Assembly: GCA_024233005.1 (NCBI GenBank)
Contig: JACKQE010000011.1
Span: forward strand, 134,903-198,902
Reading direction: 5' to 3'
Source of the DNA: Akkermansiaceae bacterium
Lineage (GTDB): Bacteria > Verrucomicrobiota > Verrucomicrobiia > Verrucomicrobiales > DEV007
DNA: 64,000 nt
The translations under genes were made by a program, and so were the position numbers. Within the stretch, counting starts at the first letter, position 1. Each line of letters opens with the position of its first letter. The notes under the pieces are model-generated. The model saw only the letters and a list, made by a program, of their open reading frames with translations, did no database searches and was not told the DNA's origin. Below are positions 39,033 to 47,102 of this stretch, piece by piece.

Positions 39033-40004
39033 TCAGAAGCTGATGACCATGTCAACCGTGAAGCGGTCTTTCATGAGTCCTTGTTCCTCGTCGGTGAGGG
39101 GAAATTCCCAAGCGAAACCAAGATCCACGGGACTGTCGGGAATGCGGATGCGGAAGCCGAGCGCGGCGGTCACCAAATTGCGGTTTTGGCCGGCATTGCT
39201 GGCCCCCCAGTTGACCAGGTCCCCGCCTTCAAACGCGATGACCGAGGGCAAGGCCCCGCCGAGATGAGGCTGGAACCGGGATCCTCCGTCGCCTTCATTC
39301 ATGACATTGAACCAGTTGACCTCGAACAGGGGATGAAACCAGTCGGTCACTTTGTAGCTGACATGGGCGCTGGTGTAAAAAATGGAACTCTCGGTGTCGT
39401 TGTCGATCGGAAGCTTGAAGCCCAGCTGATGGGACAATTGGAGGTTTCCGAAATGCTTCAGGGTGGCGATGGAGGGGATGATGACGCCGTCGCCTTCTCC
39501 CTGCCAGGCTTGCTCACTCCCCAGCGGGATTTCATAGAGGAGTTGCACGTTGGACGCGAGACGCTGCTCCGGCTCATAGAGCCAGGCGTACTTCAAGCCC
39601 GCGGCGACGTTGGCCCACCCATTGGTTTCTTCCAGCGTGTGGTCTGGATCAAACACGATGTAGCCGTCCTTGGTGGCATTGATGGAAAGGCGCTCATTGA
39701 TGGCGATTTCAGCCTGGATGGCATAGACCTGATAGTCGCCTCCCAAAGGAACCTTGCCGATCAAGGTGTCAACCACGTCGGGCATGCGGTTCTGGATGAA
39801 GATCGGATGGATCTGGGTTTTGGGGATGGCGAGATCGAAATGGGTGGGATTCGAAATGGGGCGAATGGTGTCGGCCCATGGATCCACCGGGGTGGTCTCG
39901 ACCACCGCTTTGGAGAGATCCAAGTCACCCGCATGGAGTGGAGTGGACCCGAAAGAAAGCAGCGTGAAGATTCCGGTCAGGAAAGCGGTGTGTGTAATTT
40001 TCAT
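39033..40004 (-). CDS. Outer-membrane beta-barrel protein of unknown substrate
   Basis: The 323-residue protein has a signal peptide (HTAFLTGIFTLLSFGSTPLHA). Alternating beta strands follow throughout, such as YQVYAIQAEIAINERLSINATK, WANVAAGLKYAWLY, LASNVQLLYEIPLG and LVTAALGFRIRIPDSPVDLGFAWEFPLT. The protein ends with an aromatic residue (VDMVISF), as outer-membrane barrels do. It resembles the transporter-like barrels that measure solutes or hydrophobic compounds, but the family is not certain. It has its own terminator, and the bases before its start are AT-rich, so it is probably a single-gene unit. Confidence 0.78.
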   Translation of the reverse strand: MKITHTAFLTGIFTLLSFGSTPLHAGDLDLSKAVVETTPVDPWADTIRPISNPTHFDLAIPKTQIHPIFIQNRMPDVVDTLIGKVPLGGDYQVYAIQAEIAINERLSINATKDGYIVFDPDHTLEETNGWANVAAGLKYAWLYEPEQRLASNVQLLYEIPLGSEQAWQGEGDGVIIPSIATLKHFGNLQLSHQLGFKLPIDNDTESSIFYTSAHVSYKVTDWFHPLFEVNWFNVMNEGDGGSRFQPHLGGALPSVIAFEGGDLVNWGASNAGQNRNLVTAALGFRIRIPDSPVDLGFAWEFPLTDEEQGLMKDRFTVDMVISF

Positions 40005-40338
40005 GGCTGAGACCGGAATAGCGTTGGAGTGACAACTGGTCAAGGAAAACCGCTAAAATAAATCACCTTAAATAATTGCATATTAATTGCTTATAGAATG
40101 CCTAATACTGATCAGAATAGCTAATAAAGCGGAAATTGCCTTGTCTGGACTTCTGATCTCCAGATATTAGGTGTGCTAACTTTGGATGATGGTGAGCAGG
40201 CAGGTTGAGGGGTGGGGGCTTGTTCCAACCCTCCGGACATGTGCGTTCCATGAACGCTTCCTTGTTGCAGAGGAGGGGGGGGCGGGCTCCGATGCAATAG
40301 CAACCAGCTCGGCATGCCAAAACCAAAAGTGCGAGGGG
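40005..40338. other. Intergenic region, AT-rich left half
   Basis: No gene is apparent. Bases 40055-40135 are much richer in A and T than their surroundings and should carry the promoter of the minus-strand barrel gene. The right half (40180-40338) is GC-rich and holds the 3' side of the VOC gene; no terminator was recognised. Confidence 0.35.
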
Positions 40339-40692
40339 TTAGGCCCGCTTTTTGGTCAGCATGATCTCGTTGCCTTCTGGATCCGCGCACATGGCGAGAT
40401 GGGCGGGCTCCTCTGGCGTGTCCTCAGGGGCGCGCAGGACTGTGCCTCCGGCAGCGAGGAGCGCGTCACAGCCGGCAAAAAGATCCGGAATTTGAAAGCT
40501 CAGACCAGTCCAGGTTCGTTTTCCTTCGCCGCCGCTGTGAATGCCGATCAGGCCTCCGGCAATCCGGATTTCAGCCATGATCTCAGAATGCCGCAGCACT
40601 TCAGCACCGAAAACGGATTCGTAAAAGGCAACGGCTCTGGGAAGATCGGCAGCCCAGATGATGTATTTGAGTGTCTCGACTGGCAGTGGCAT
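40339..40692 (-). CDS. VOC (glyoxalase/bleomycin resistance) family protein
   Basis: The 117-residue protein from MPLPVETLKY has one vicinal-oxygen-chelate fold: YIIWAADLPRAVAFYESVFGAEVL at the start, LIGIHSGGEG in the middle, and HLAMCADPEGNEIMLTKKRA at the end. The DPEGNEI segment is a hallmark of the family, with its glutamate acting in metal binding. The substrate cannot be inferred. It lies 13 bases after the SGNH-like gene on the same strand and may be cotranscribed with it. Confidence 0.88.
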   Translation of the reverse strand: MPLPVETLKYIIWAADLPRAVAFYESVFGAEVLRHSEIMAEIRIAGGLIGIHSGGEGKRTWTGLSFQIPDLFAGCDALLAAGGTVLRAPEDTPEEPAHLAMCADPEGNEIMLTKKRA

Positions 40693-40705
40693 GCCACAAC
40701 CTGCC

Positions 40706-42229
40706 TCAGAAACCGGGTTCTTCCAGCAGTTTGGAAGAAACAAAAATCGGAGCTCCGAAATCGTCGAAATCATTGATCTGGCTCATCGTTTCGAGCGTCT
40801 TGCAGAGCGGGTGTCTCTCCAAGGGGAGCACCCGAAAAGTGGAGGTGCTACCCAGCTTTTTGGACGCCAAGGGAGTATAAGGAGAACTGCTGCCCGTGTT
40901 GTGCAAGGTCCAATGCATGACATAAGCGTAGGTTTTGTCCCCAGCCGGAGAGGTGGTCAATTCGATCCCTTTGAGGTTTTTTCGGACGTCCGTCGCATTG
41001 AGGATCTCATATTTGAACACCGAGAAGGAGTCGGTGTAATCCATTGTTTTCGGATCGGCGATTTTTGATTTGGCGATCAATTTCAGCTTCATCGAGACGT
41101 TGGTGACATTTCTGAGATCGACCTTCAGGCCAGCCAGCGGGGAGGTTCCGGTTTTTTTGGGGGGCTGGACAGGGCCTTCCGACTGGCGCGAGGCGAAACT
41201 CCGGTCTTTCTCGAATGTTCTGATGCTGGCAAGCGACCAGGACGCTGCCGAGCGTGCCCAATTCCGGGCCTTGGTGGGCATCGGATGTTCCCCATCTCCC
41301 TTTTGGGTGTTCGGCATGGGGCAGACCGGTCGACTGTTGAAGAAACTGTCCACGCCCTGCCGTTCCGAAATCGGCGTCATGATTTCCTGGAGTTTGCTGA
41401 CCGACTTGTCCTGGAATTCCGACGACTTTTTGTCATCCCGCGCATCCGGAGGACCGATCCAGAGGACTTTCGCACCCCGGGAAGCCGCCATGTCGATGCA
41501 TTTGCGGGTGAGTTGAAAAATCTGGGTGGGACTGTCGGAAACGAGATCGACTTCGAAATTGGTGCCTGCCTGAAAGATGAAGACATCGGGATCGAAGAGA
41601 TTGACATACTCCTCCACGGTGTGCGGTCGCATCGAGACTTCCGTCCAGGCACCGGTTGACTCTGGCTCGGCAGCAGGGCGGTAGATGCGAGTCAGGACCG
41701 GCGATTTCCAGAGGCCGTTCCAGTAATAGGGACTTCCGTTTTTGACAGCATGGTAAAGCACTTCGTACCCTCCCAAAGCGATCTGGCTTTGGAACTCTTC
41801 GCCGAATTCAGTGTGGCTTTGGGAGTCGCCCAGCACAAACACCCGCTTCATCCGGCTCCCAGAGCGGGGCACCGCGTTCAGTTCGTCCATGATTGGAGCG
41901 ACCAGCGGAGGCGGGGTGTGCGTTTCGGAGGTGCCTGGCGTGGAGGGAGGATTGGGAGGCGCGGGTGGGGTGGGGCGGCTGAACAGGTTTTTGAAGAACT
42001 TTCCCACATTCCCTTTTCCAGTGGACGGGGCTTCTCGTTTTTCTATTTTGGCGTTGCCATATTTGGCCTGCCCATGCGCGGCAGATTGCGCGGCAAAGGA
42101 AAAGCACAGCACCGCGAACACGGTGGTGAGGAAATTCAAAGATGATTGGTTGGAAAAAAAGAGCACTGACTTTGCAGCAGGAATACGCAAGGGATGCGGC
42201 CTCTTTTTCAAGAAATCTGAATCTGGCAT
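40706..42229 (-). CDS. Exported SGNH/GDSL-like hydrolase
   Basis: The protein has about 507 residues if translated from the ATG at 42229. Starts at 42166 (GTG) or 42139 (TTG) would place the signal peptide (NFLTTVFAVLCFSFAAQSAAHG) at the very N-terminus and are attractive. A proline-rich linker (SRPTPPAPPNPPSTPG) precedes the catalytic domain. That domain contains VFVLGDSQSH (block I with the nucleophile Ser), FIFQAGTNFE (block III-like) and GDGEHPM (block V Asp-x-x-His). A C-terminal beta-rich domain of about 170 residues (DLRNVTNVSMKLKLIAKS) is not recognised. It may act on an acylated polysaccharide. Confidence 0.72.
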   Translation of the reverse strand: MPDSDFLKKRPHPLRIPAAKSVLFFSNQSSLNFLTTVFAVLCFSFAAQSAAHGQAKYGNAKIEKREAPSTGKGNVGKFFKNLFSRPTPPAPPNPPSTPGTSETHTPPPLVAPIMDELNAVPRSGSRMKRVFVLGDSQSHTEFGEEFQSQIALGGYEVLYHAVKNGSPYYWNGLWKSPVLTRIYRPAAEPESTGAWTEVSMRPHTVEEYVNLFDPDVFIFQAGTNFEVDLVSDSPTQIFQLTRKCIDMAASRGAKVLWIGPPDARDDKKSSEFQDKSVSKLQEIMTPISERQGVDSFFNSRPVCPMPNTQKGDGEHPMPTKARNWARSAASWSLASIRTFEKDRSFASRQSEGPVQPPKKTGTSPLAGLKVDLRNVTNVSMKLKLIAKSKIADPKTMDYTDSFSVFKYEILNATDVRKNLKGIELTTSPAGDKTYAYVMHWTLHNTGSSSPYTPLASKKLGSTSTFRVLPLERHPLCKTLETMSQINDFDDFGAPIFVSSKLLEEPGF

Positions 42230-42350
42230 CCTTTCGATGAAACCAGACCGAAACGCCCCCCCCATTTGACTCATGAGGAGTAGCCTTTCCGCGACAACAG
42301 TCAAGCCGCACATCCCGCTCGATTGAATTATTCTTCCAAGCGGTTTAAAA

Positions 42351-43889
42351 TCAACCGGGAAGGGGGATGTGGAGGGCGGCGCAGAGCAAGCTCGTGAGGA
42401 AGGCGGTTACCCCGAGCACGATCAGCATCGGCGTCCATGATTTCAGGGCTTCGGTCTCCGTCAGGCCGCCCATTTTGGCAAAAATCCAGAATCCGCTGTC
42501 GTTCATCCAGGAACCAATCAGAGAGCCCCCTGCGATGGCGGTGGCGAGGTAGACTTTGGAAAATCCGATGTCAGTCGTGCCGATCATCGCCGCCACCATG
42601 CTGGAGCCGGTGATCATGGCGACCGTACTGGAACCTTGGGCCACTTTGAGCAGGGCGGCGAGCAGGAATGCCAGACACATGACCAGCATGCCTCCCAGCG
42701 GGGCGCCGGAGGTGTCGCCGCCATTGAAAATCGACTGGATGGCGCTGCCAATTTGCGCTTCTTTCAGCATCGCTCCGAAGGCTCCCCCGGAGGCGGTGAT
42801 GAGGATGATCAGGCCGGCACTCATGAGGGAAGTTTCCACGGTGCGCTCAAGATCTTTGGCGTTAGGGCGGCGTTGCCGGACATAGACGATCGCAGCCAGA
42901 AAGGCCGAGAGCATCAGGGCCAGGCTCGGATTGCCCCACACGGCGGAGTAGCGGTTCCATGACGCCAAGGGCGTGACCGCTTCCGCGAGGTAATTGTCGA
43001 GGAAGGCCTTTTGGGCGGCCTCCCCTTGGACCGCAGGGCTGGCGGCAACCAGAGCGCTCTTGGCCGAGACTTTTGCAAAATGGTCGAGGATCGTGTTGGA
43101 GGATATCAGGAGTACCGGCAACAGGATCGGCAGGAGAGAGACGAACAATCCCGGGAGAGCCTGCGGAGTCACGGGCGGAGCCACTTCTGCGTCGTGCTCC
43201 AAGACCTCTTCCCCTGGCAGGGCCCGCATTTCCAGTGGCATCCGGCGGTCCAGCCAGACGGAAAAGGCCAGCCCGGCAGCCGCGGTCGGAATGCCGACGA
43301 GGATGCCTCCCAGCATCATGGCTCCCAGATTGATACCGAGATTTCCCGCCATGGCGAGGGGGCCCGGGGTGGGGGGCACCAGCGTGTGCGTCACCGCGCC
43401 GCCGGCGGCAATGGCCAGCAAGTAGAGCAGGTAGCGTTTATGGGTGCTGCGGAAAAGGGATCGGGCGAGAGGAACGAGAAGGTAAAAGACCGTGTCAAAG
43501 AAGACCGGAATCCCCAGCACAAAGCCGCTCGAAGCCAGCGCCAGCGGAGCCCGGCGTTCCCCGAAAATCCCCAAACAGGCTTGGACGATCCGATGGGCGG
43601 CTCCACTGAGCATCATGCATTCTCCGATGATCGCGGCCATGCCGATGACGATGGCAATTTTCCCGGCGTTCACTCCCAGCGCTTCCGCGACCCGGGACAC
43701 CTTGGAGGACAGCTCGCCCGGAGCCAGCAGGCTGACCACCATCGCGGCCACGATGAGGGCGACGAAGGCATTGAAACGGGCTTTGACAATCAGGCCGATG
43801 ACAATGGCGATGCCGATGGCGAGAATGGTCATGGAATACCAGCCGGGGATGGACGCGGCATTCTCAAGGGCGGCGAGGCAAAAATTCAT
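42351..43889 (-). CDS. GntP family gluconate/sugar-acid permease
   Basis: The 512-residue integral membrane protein has about 12-14 hydrophobic segments. Family segments include GFVLGIPVFFDTVFYLLVPLA, GGAVTHTLVPPTPGPLAMA, KVAQGSSTVAMITGSSMVAAM and SLIGSWMNDSGFW, all typical of GntP gluconate:proton symporters. It is on its own on this strand, but the SDR, mutarotase and glutamate dehydrogenase genes 8-12 kb away and the exported isomerase suggest use of external sugars. It is intact and close to the usual length of about 450, with a longer central loop (EEVLEHDAEVAPPVTPQ). Confidence 0.94.
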   Translation of the reverse strand: MNFCLAALENAASIPGWYSMTILAIGIAIVIGLIVKARFNAFVALIVAAMVVSLLAPGELSSKVSRVAEALGVNAGKIAIVIGMAAIIGECMMLSGAAHRIVQACLGIFGERRAPLALASSGFVLGIPVFFDTVFYLLVPLARSLFRSTHKRYLLYLLAIAAGGAVTHTLVPPTPGPLAMAGNLGINLGAMMLGGILVGIPTAAAGLAFSVWLDRRMPLEMRALPGEEVLEHDAEVAPPVTPQALPGLFVSLLPILLPVLLISSNTILDHFAKVSAKSALVAASPAVQGEAAQKAFLDNYLAEAVTPLASWNRYSAVWGNPSLALMLSAFLAAIVYVRQRRPNAKDLERTVETSLMSAGLIILITASGGAFGAMLKEAQIGSAIQSIFNGGDTSGAPLGGMLVMCLAFLLAALLKVAQGSSTVAMITGSSMVAAMIGTTDIGFSKVYLATAIAGGSLIGSWMNDSGFWIFAKMGGLTETEALKSWTPMLIVLGVTAFLTSLLCAALHIPLPG

Positions 43890-43982
43890 GGCGCGCAGAC
43901 TGGCAGTTGGGTTCCTCCTTGTAAAGCCTAAAGCCACCCGGAATGCGCGAGGCGCGAATCCGTTCCGGGAGGATCCAACACT

Positions 43983-44432
43983 TCAATCCCCGCTGGCATC
44001 GGGCTTGCGGGAGCTCAGAAGCATCGCCTTCCCCAGGCCGATCAGTAGGGTCAGTCCGGCAAGATGGAACGGGAGGTTCGGTGACGTGTTCCCGATTTCC
44101 GGCCCGAAGCATCCGCAGGCGATTTCCAATCCCCGCGCCCAGGCACTGATCAAGGCGGCGGAAAACAGCACGCCCGCCACCATCACCCAGACGGTGGCAC
44201 CCCGCCACCAGATCCCCGTGAGCAGGCAGAGTCCGATCACGATCTCAAAGGCCGGCAGGAAAAGCGCGACGAAGGCAATCCAAGGGTCTCCCAGGAGTTC
44301 GAAATTCCGCAGGTTGTCTGAAAAGGCAATCGGATGGAGGGCTTTGACGATCCCAGACCACAGAAAGAGAGAGCCCATCCCGGCCCGGGCGAACCAGAGC
44401 CACCGGCCGGCAGGCGGGAGGGGCTGGTTCAT
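43983..44432 (-). CDS. MauE/DoxX-like small membrane protein
   Basis: The 149-residue protein has four hydrophobic helices: WLWFARAGMGSLFLWSGIVKAL, WIAFVALFLPAFEIVIGLCLL, VWVMVAGVLFSAALISAWA, and the last helix around LAGLTLLIGLGKAMLL. The CGCFG motif between helices 3 and 4 is the usual MauE-type mark and is thought to take part in disulfide or redox chemistry. Its start overlaps the photolyase stop by four bases (44429-44432), so it is translationally coupled to phr. Confidence 0.85.
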   Translation of the reverse strand: MNQPLPPAGRWLWFARAGMGSLFLWSGIVKALHPIAFSDNLRNFELLGDPWIAFVALFLPAFEIVIGLCLLTGIWWRGATVWVMVAGVLFSAALISAWARGLEIACGCFGPEIGNTSPNLPFHLAGLTLLIGLGKAMLLSSRKPDASGD

Positions 44433-45889
44433 GATGACGTGAGGTTTTTCAGTTCCTGGTAGGCGGAGAGGGCGCGGTCCCGTCCCTCCGTCAGTCCCAC
44501 GATGGGATCGGGATAGGACTGGCCACGTTGCAGCCCCGCCGCCCGCCAATCGAGATCGGTGGCGGTCCAGGGTTCGTGGATCAAGGCTGTCGGCAGCGCC
44601 GCGATCTCCGGCAGCCATTGCCTGACATAGGCACCCTCGGGATCGAATTTCCTGCCCTGCAGAACGGGATTGAACACTCTGAAGTAAGGCGCGGCATCGG
44701 CCCCGCAACCCGCCGTCCACTGCCATCCCAGCGTGTTGTTCGCCAGATCGGCATCCACCAGCGTGTCCCAAAACCAGAGCGCGCCCTCCTGCCAGGGCTG
44801 CAGCAGGTGCTTGACAAGGAACGAGGCGGCAATCATGCGGACCCGGTTGTGCATCCATCCCAGCGACCACAGCTGGCGCATGCCGGCATCGACGATCGGG
44901 TAACCGGTCCGGCCCTGTTGCCACGCGGTGAGAAGAGCGTCGTCGCGGCGCCACGGGAAATGGGCAAACTCAGGCCGCAAAGGCTCCACCGGCGTGTTGG
45001 GGAAATGGACGAGCAAATGGAGGGCGAATTCCCGCCACCAGAGCTGGCGGATGACGCCCTCGGCGAGGTTGGCAGGATGCTGGCCGTTCCCGTCGGAGAG
45101 TGCGTGCCAGACTTCGCGGGGACTGATCTGGCCGAAATGCAGCCACGGTGAGAGCCGACTGGTGCCATCCTCATCCGGACGGTCGCGGAGCGTTTTGTAA
45201 TGGGAGGCTGGCCCGGCGGCGAATTGCTTGAGACGGGCTTCTGCTCCCGCGCGGGTGGGCTCCCAAAATTTTTCCATCGCTCCGGCCCAGGGCTGCTGCG
45301 GCAGCAATCCCCAGTCGTCCAGGGCCTCGGACCGTGGGGTGACGCGGGGCGCCTGCAGGGCCGACCAATCGATCGCCGAAAGCAGCGGCACCTGGCTTTT
45401 GAGTTGGTTCTTCCAGAAAGGAGTGAAAACTTGGAAAGGCTTGCCTGCCAGATTCCGGACGTTGGCCGGTTCGCCGAGACCGAAACCGGCAAAGCTTTGC
45501 GCGGTGACTCCCTGAATTCGGAGACTGTCTTTGATGAGGGTATCCCGGGCGATCGCCGCCGGTTCGTAACGTCGGTGCCAGAGCACGGCCTGGGCTCCTG
45601 TTTCACCAACCAGTTCCGTCAAGGTCTGCAGACTCGTGGATCGCACCCGGCGCAGGAGCAGCGGGAGGCCATGGTGCCGGGATTGCCGGGAGAGGTCTGC
45701 CAAGGCATGGTGCAACCACCACTGGGATGCTCCTCCGGGAGCCCAGGCTCCTTCTTCCTCGGGGGCATGGAGGTAGACGAGGACTGGAGCCCAACCTTCC
45801 TTGATGGCGTGAGCCAGCGGAGCGTGGTCGGACAGACGAAGATCCTGACGGAGCCAAATGAGGCAAACCGGCGCGGTCGCGGCATCCAT
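44429..45889 (-). CDS. phrB: Deoxyribodipyrimidine photolyase (class I)
   Basis: The 486-residue flavoenzyme repairs UV-induced pyrimidine dimers with light. The N-terminal photolyase domain shows IWLRQDLRLSDH and VLYLHAPEEEG-like antenna-binding segments. The FAD domain has ASHYKTLRDRPDEDGTSRLSP, SPWLHFGQISPREVW, GYPIVDAGMRQLWSLGWMHNRVRM and DADLANNTLGWQWTAGCGADAAPY. The WxW electron-transfer tryptophans are in place. It lies in a run of three same-strand genes (DUF2237, phrB, MauE-like) with gaps of 3 and -4 bases. Confidence 0.96.
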   Translation of the reverse strand: MDAATAPVCLIWLRQDLRLSDHAPLAHAIKEGWAPVLVYLHAPEEEGAWAPGGASQWWLHHALADLSRQSRHHGLPLLLRRVRSTSLQTLTELVGETGAQAVLWHRRYEPAAIARDTLIKDSLRIQGVTAQSFAGFGLGEPANVRNLAGKPFQVFTPFWKNQLKSQVPLLSAIDWSALQAPRVTPRSEALDDWGLLPQQPWAGAMEKFWEPTRAGAEARLKQFAAGPASHYKTLRDRPDEDGTSRLSPWLHFGQISPREVWHALSDGNGQHPANLAEGVIRQLWWREFALHLLVHFPNTPVEPLRPEFAHFPWRRDDALLTAWQQGRTGYPIVDAGMRQLWSLGWMHNRVRMIAASFLVKHLLQPWQEGALWFWDTLVDADLANNTLGWQWTAGCGADAAPYFRVFNPVLQGRKFDPEGAYVRQWLPEIAALPTALIHEPWTATDLDWRAAGLQRGQSYPDPIVGLTEGRDRALSAYQELKNLTSS

Positions 45890-45892
45890 GAT

Positions 45893-46273
45893 TCAGGCGA
45901 AAGCGTGGGCCTGCAGCACCTCCAGATCCACAAATTCCAGGGTCGAAGCGTGGGTCGCTTCCAGAATGACCTTGGGTGCTTTGCCGGCTTCATGGGCTTC
46001 GACCCACCGTTCCACGCAGAGGCACCAGCGGTCCCCCGCGGTCAAGCCTGGGAACTGATACTGTGGAACGGGGGTGGAAAGGTCGTTCCCCATCTGTTGG
46101 GAAAATTCCAAGAACTCTTCCGTCATCACGGCACAAACCGTATGAATGCCCTGGTCCCCTCCGCCTGTGTGGCAGAAGCCATCCCGGAAATACCCGGTCA
46201 TGGGATCCATGCAACATGCGGTAAGTCGTGTGCCCAGAACGTTGAGCGAGCGAAGAGGAATGTTCTCTGGCAT
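45893..46273 (-). CDS. DUF2237 family protein
   Basis: The 126-residue protein matches DUF2237 along its whole length: NVLGTRLTACCMDPMTGYFRDG, GIHTVCAVMTEEFLEFS, GNDLSTPVPQYQFPGLTAGDRW, and CLCVERWVEAHEAG. Invariant cysteines and aspartates suggest a metal or redox role, but no function is known. The stop lies three bases before the photolyase start, so both are in one transcript. A link to light or oxidative damage is inference. Confidence 0.93.
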   Translation of the reverse strand: MPENIPLRSLNVLGTRLTACCMDPMTGYFRDGFCHTGGGDQGIHTVCAVMTEEFLEFSQQMGNDLSTPVPQYQFPGLTAGDRWCLCVERWVEAHEAGKAPKVILEATHASTLEFVDLEVLQAHAFA

Positions 46274-46375
46274 TCGGAAAGTAATCGTGGCTTTCTCCCA
46301 TTAGGCAAGAGAACAGTTCGGGGTGAGCTGGAAACGGAAACCGGAAAAACTGCGGAATCGCACTCTCCGGGCATG

Positions 46376-46410
46376 AAAAAGCCGGAACGGAAATCCCGTG
46401 CCGGCTTTTT
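46376..46410 (-). terminator. Intrinsic terminator for the porin-like gene
   Basis: AAAAAGCCGGAACGG, loop AAATC, CCGTGCCGGCTTTTT form a long stem with one mismatch, and the outer A/T pairs give a T tract on either strand. It lies 38 bases past the stop of the minus-strand gene at 46449-46970. Confidence 0.88.
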
Positions 46411-46448
46411 AGAGGGGCCGCGCCAAGGCCGCGGTGGGTGTGCCAGGA

Positions 46449-46970
46449 TTAAAATTTGAAGCGCATCCCGACACGGAGGACTTGGTAGGTGTCGACGACA
46501 TCCTTCTTTCCACTTTCAGGGAAGGTGTAGGTCCAGTCTCCAAAAGCGCCCATGTTGCCGGTGATCTTGACGTCCACGCCGACCCCGGCGCGCCCGATCA
46601 GGGCATTTTCAGTTCCGTCGTGCAACCCAATGCCGGCGAAGACATAGGGCGATACAATACTGTTGATGGGGAGACGGAGCACTCCGTCGGCGGCGTAATT
46701 GCCCAAAGTGGAATTTTTATAATCTGCCCACTGCGCGAGTCCGGAAAGGCCAACGTAATTGTTGAAAAAGTAGTCGACCGCGATGCCGCCTCCCATGGAG
46801 TTGTCGGAATCATCGCTGGGCATCAAATACATGGCGTAAGGCTTCACACTGAGGCCTTCAGAGAAATAGCCGCCATCCACATAAGAAGGGCCGGTGGTGG
46901 CCATGCTGTAGCTGCCAGCGAAAGAAGCTCCAGGGAGAACAAGCAGGAGAAGGGTGAGTAGTTTCTTCAT
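46449..46970 (-). CDS. Small outer-membrane beta-barrel (OmpA/porin-like) protein
   Basis: The 173-residue protein has a clear signal peptide (MKKLLTLLLLVLPGASFAGS). Eight or so short beta strands follow, such as VKPYAMYLMPSDD, GGIAVDYFFNNYVGLSGLAQWAD, SPYVFAGIGLHDG and RAGVGVDVKITGNMGAFGDWTYTF, ending in VLRVGMRFKF with a terminal phenylalanine. This is the usual small 8-stranded barrel layout. It has its own promoter candidate and terminator, so it is a single-gene unit. Confidence 0.85.
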   Translation of the reverse strand: MKKLLTLLLLVLPGASFAGSYSMATTGPSYVDGGYFSEGLSVKPYAMYLMPSDDSDNSMGGGIAVDYFFNNYVGLSGLAQWADYKNSTLGNYAADGVLRLPINSIVSPYVFAGIGLHDGTENALIGRAGVGVDVKITGNMGAFGDWTYTFPESGKKDVVDTYQVLRVGMRFKF

Positions 46971-46989
46971 ATCAGGACAAGTTTTGATA

Positions 46990-47017
46990 ATTTTACCAAA
47001 TCTACCAAAAATATCAA
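46990..47017 (-). promoter_or_regulatory. Candidate promoter of the porin-like gene
   Basis: On the minus strand, TTGATA (47017-47012) and TAAAAT (46995-46990) are separated by 16 bases within an AT-rich intergenic region, about 20 bases upstream of the start at 46970. This is close to the bacterial sigma-70 consensus. Confidence 0.55.
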
Positions 47018-47102
47018 TTAAAATTTATAGTTTAGAAGTATTAAATAAAAATTGATCTGTTTTGGAGTTGTCCTACGGGACCTATTTGGAGAGCATTCCT
47101 CC

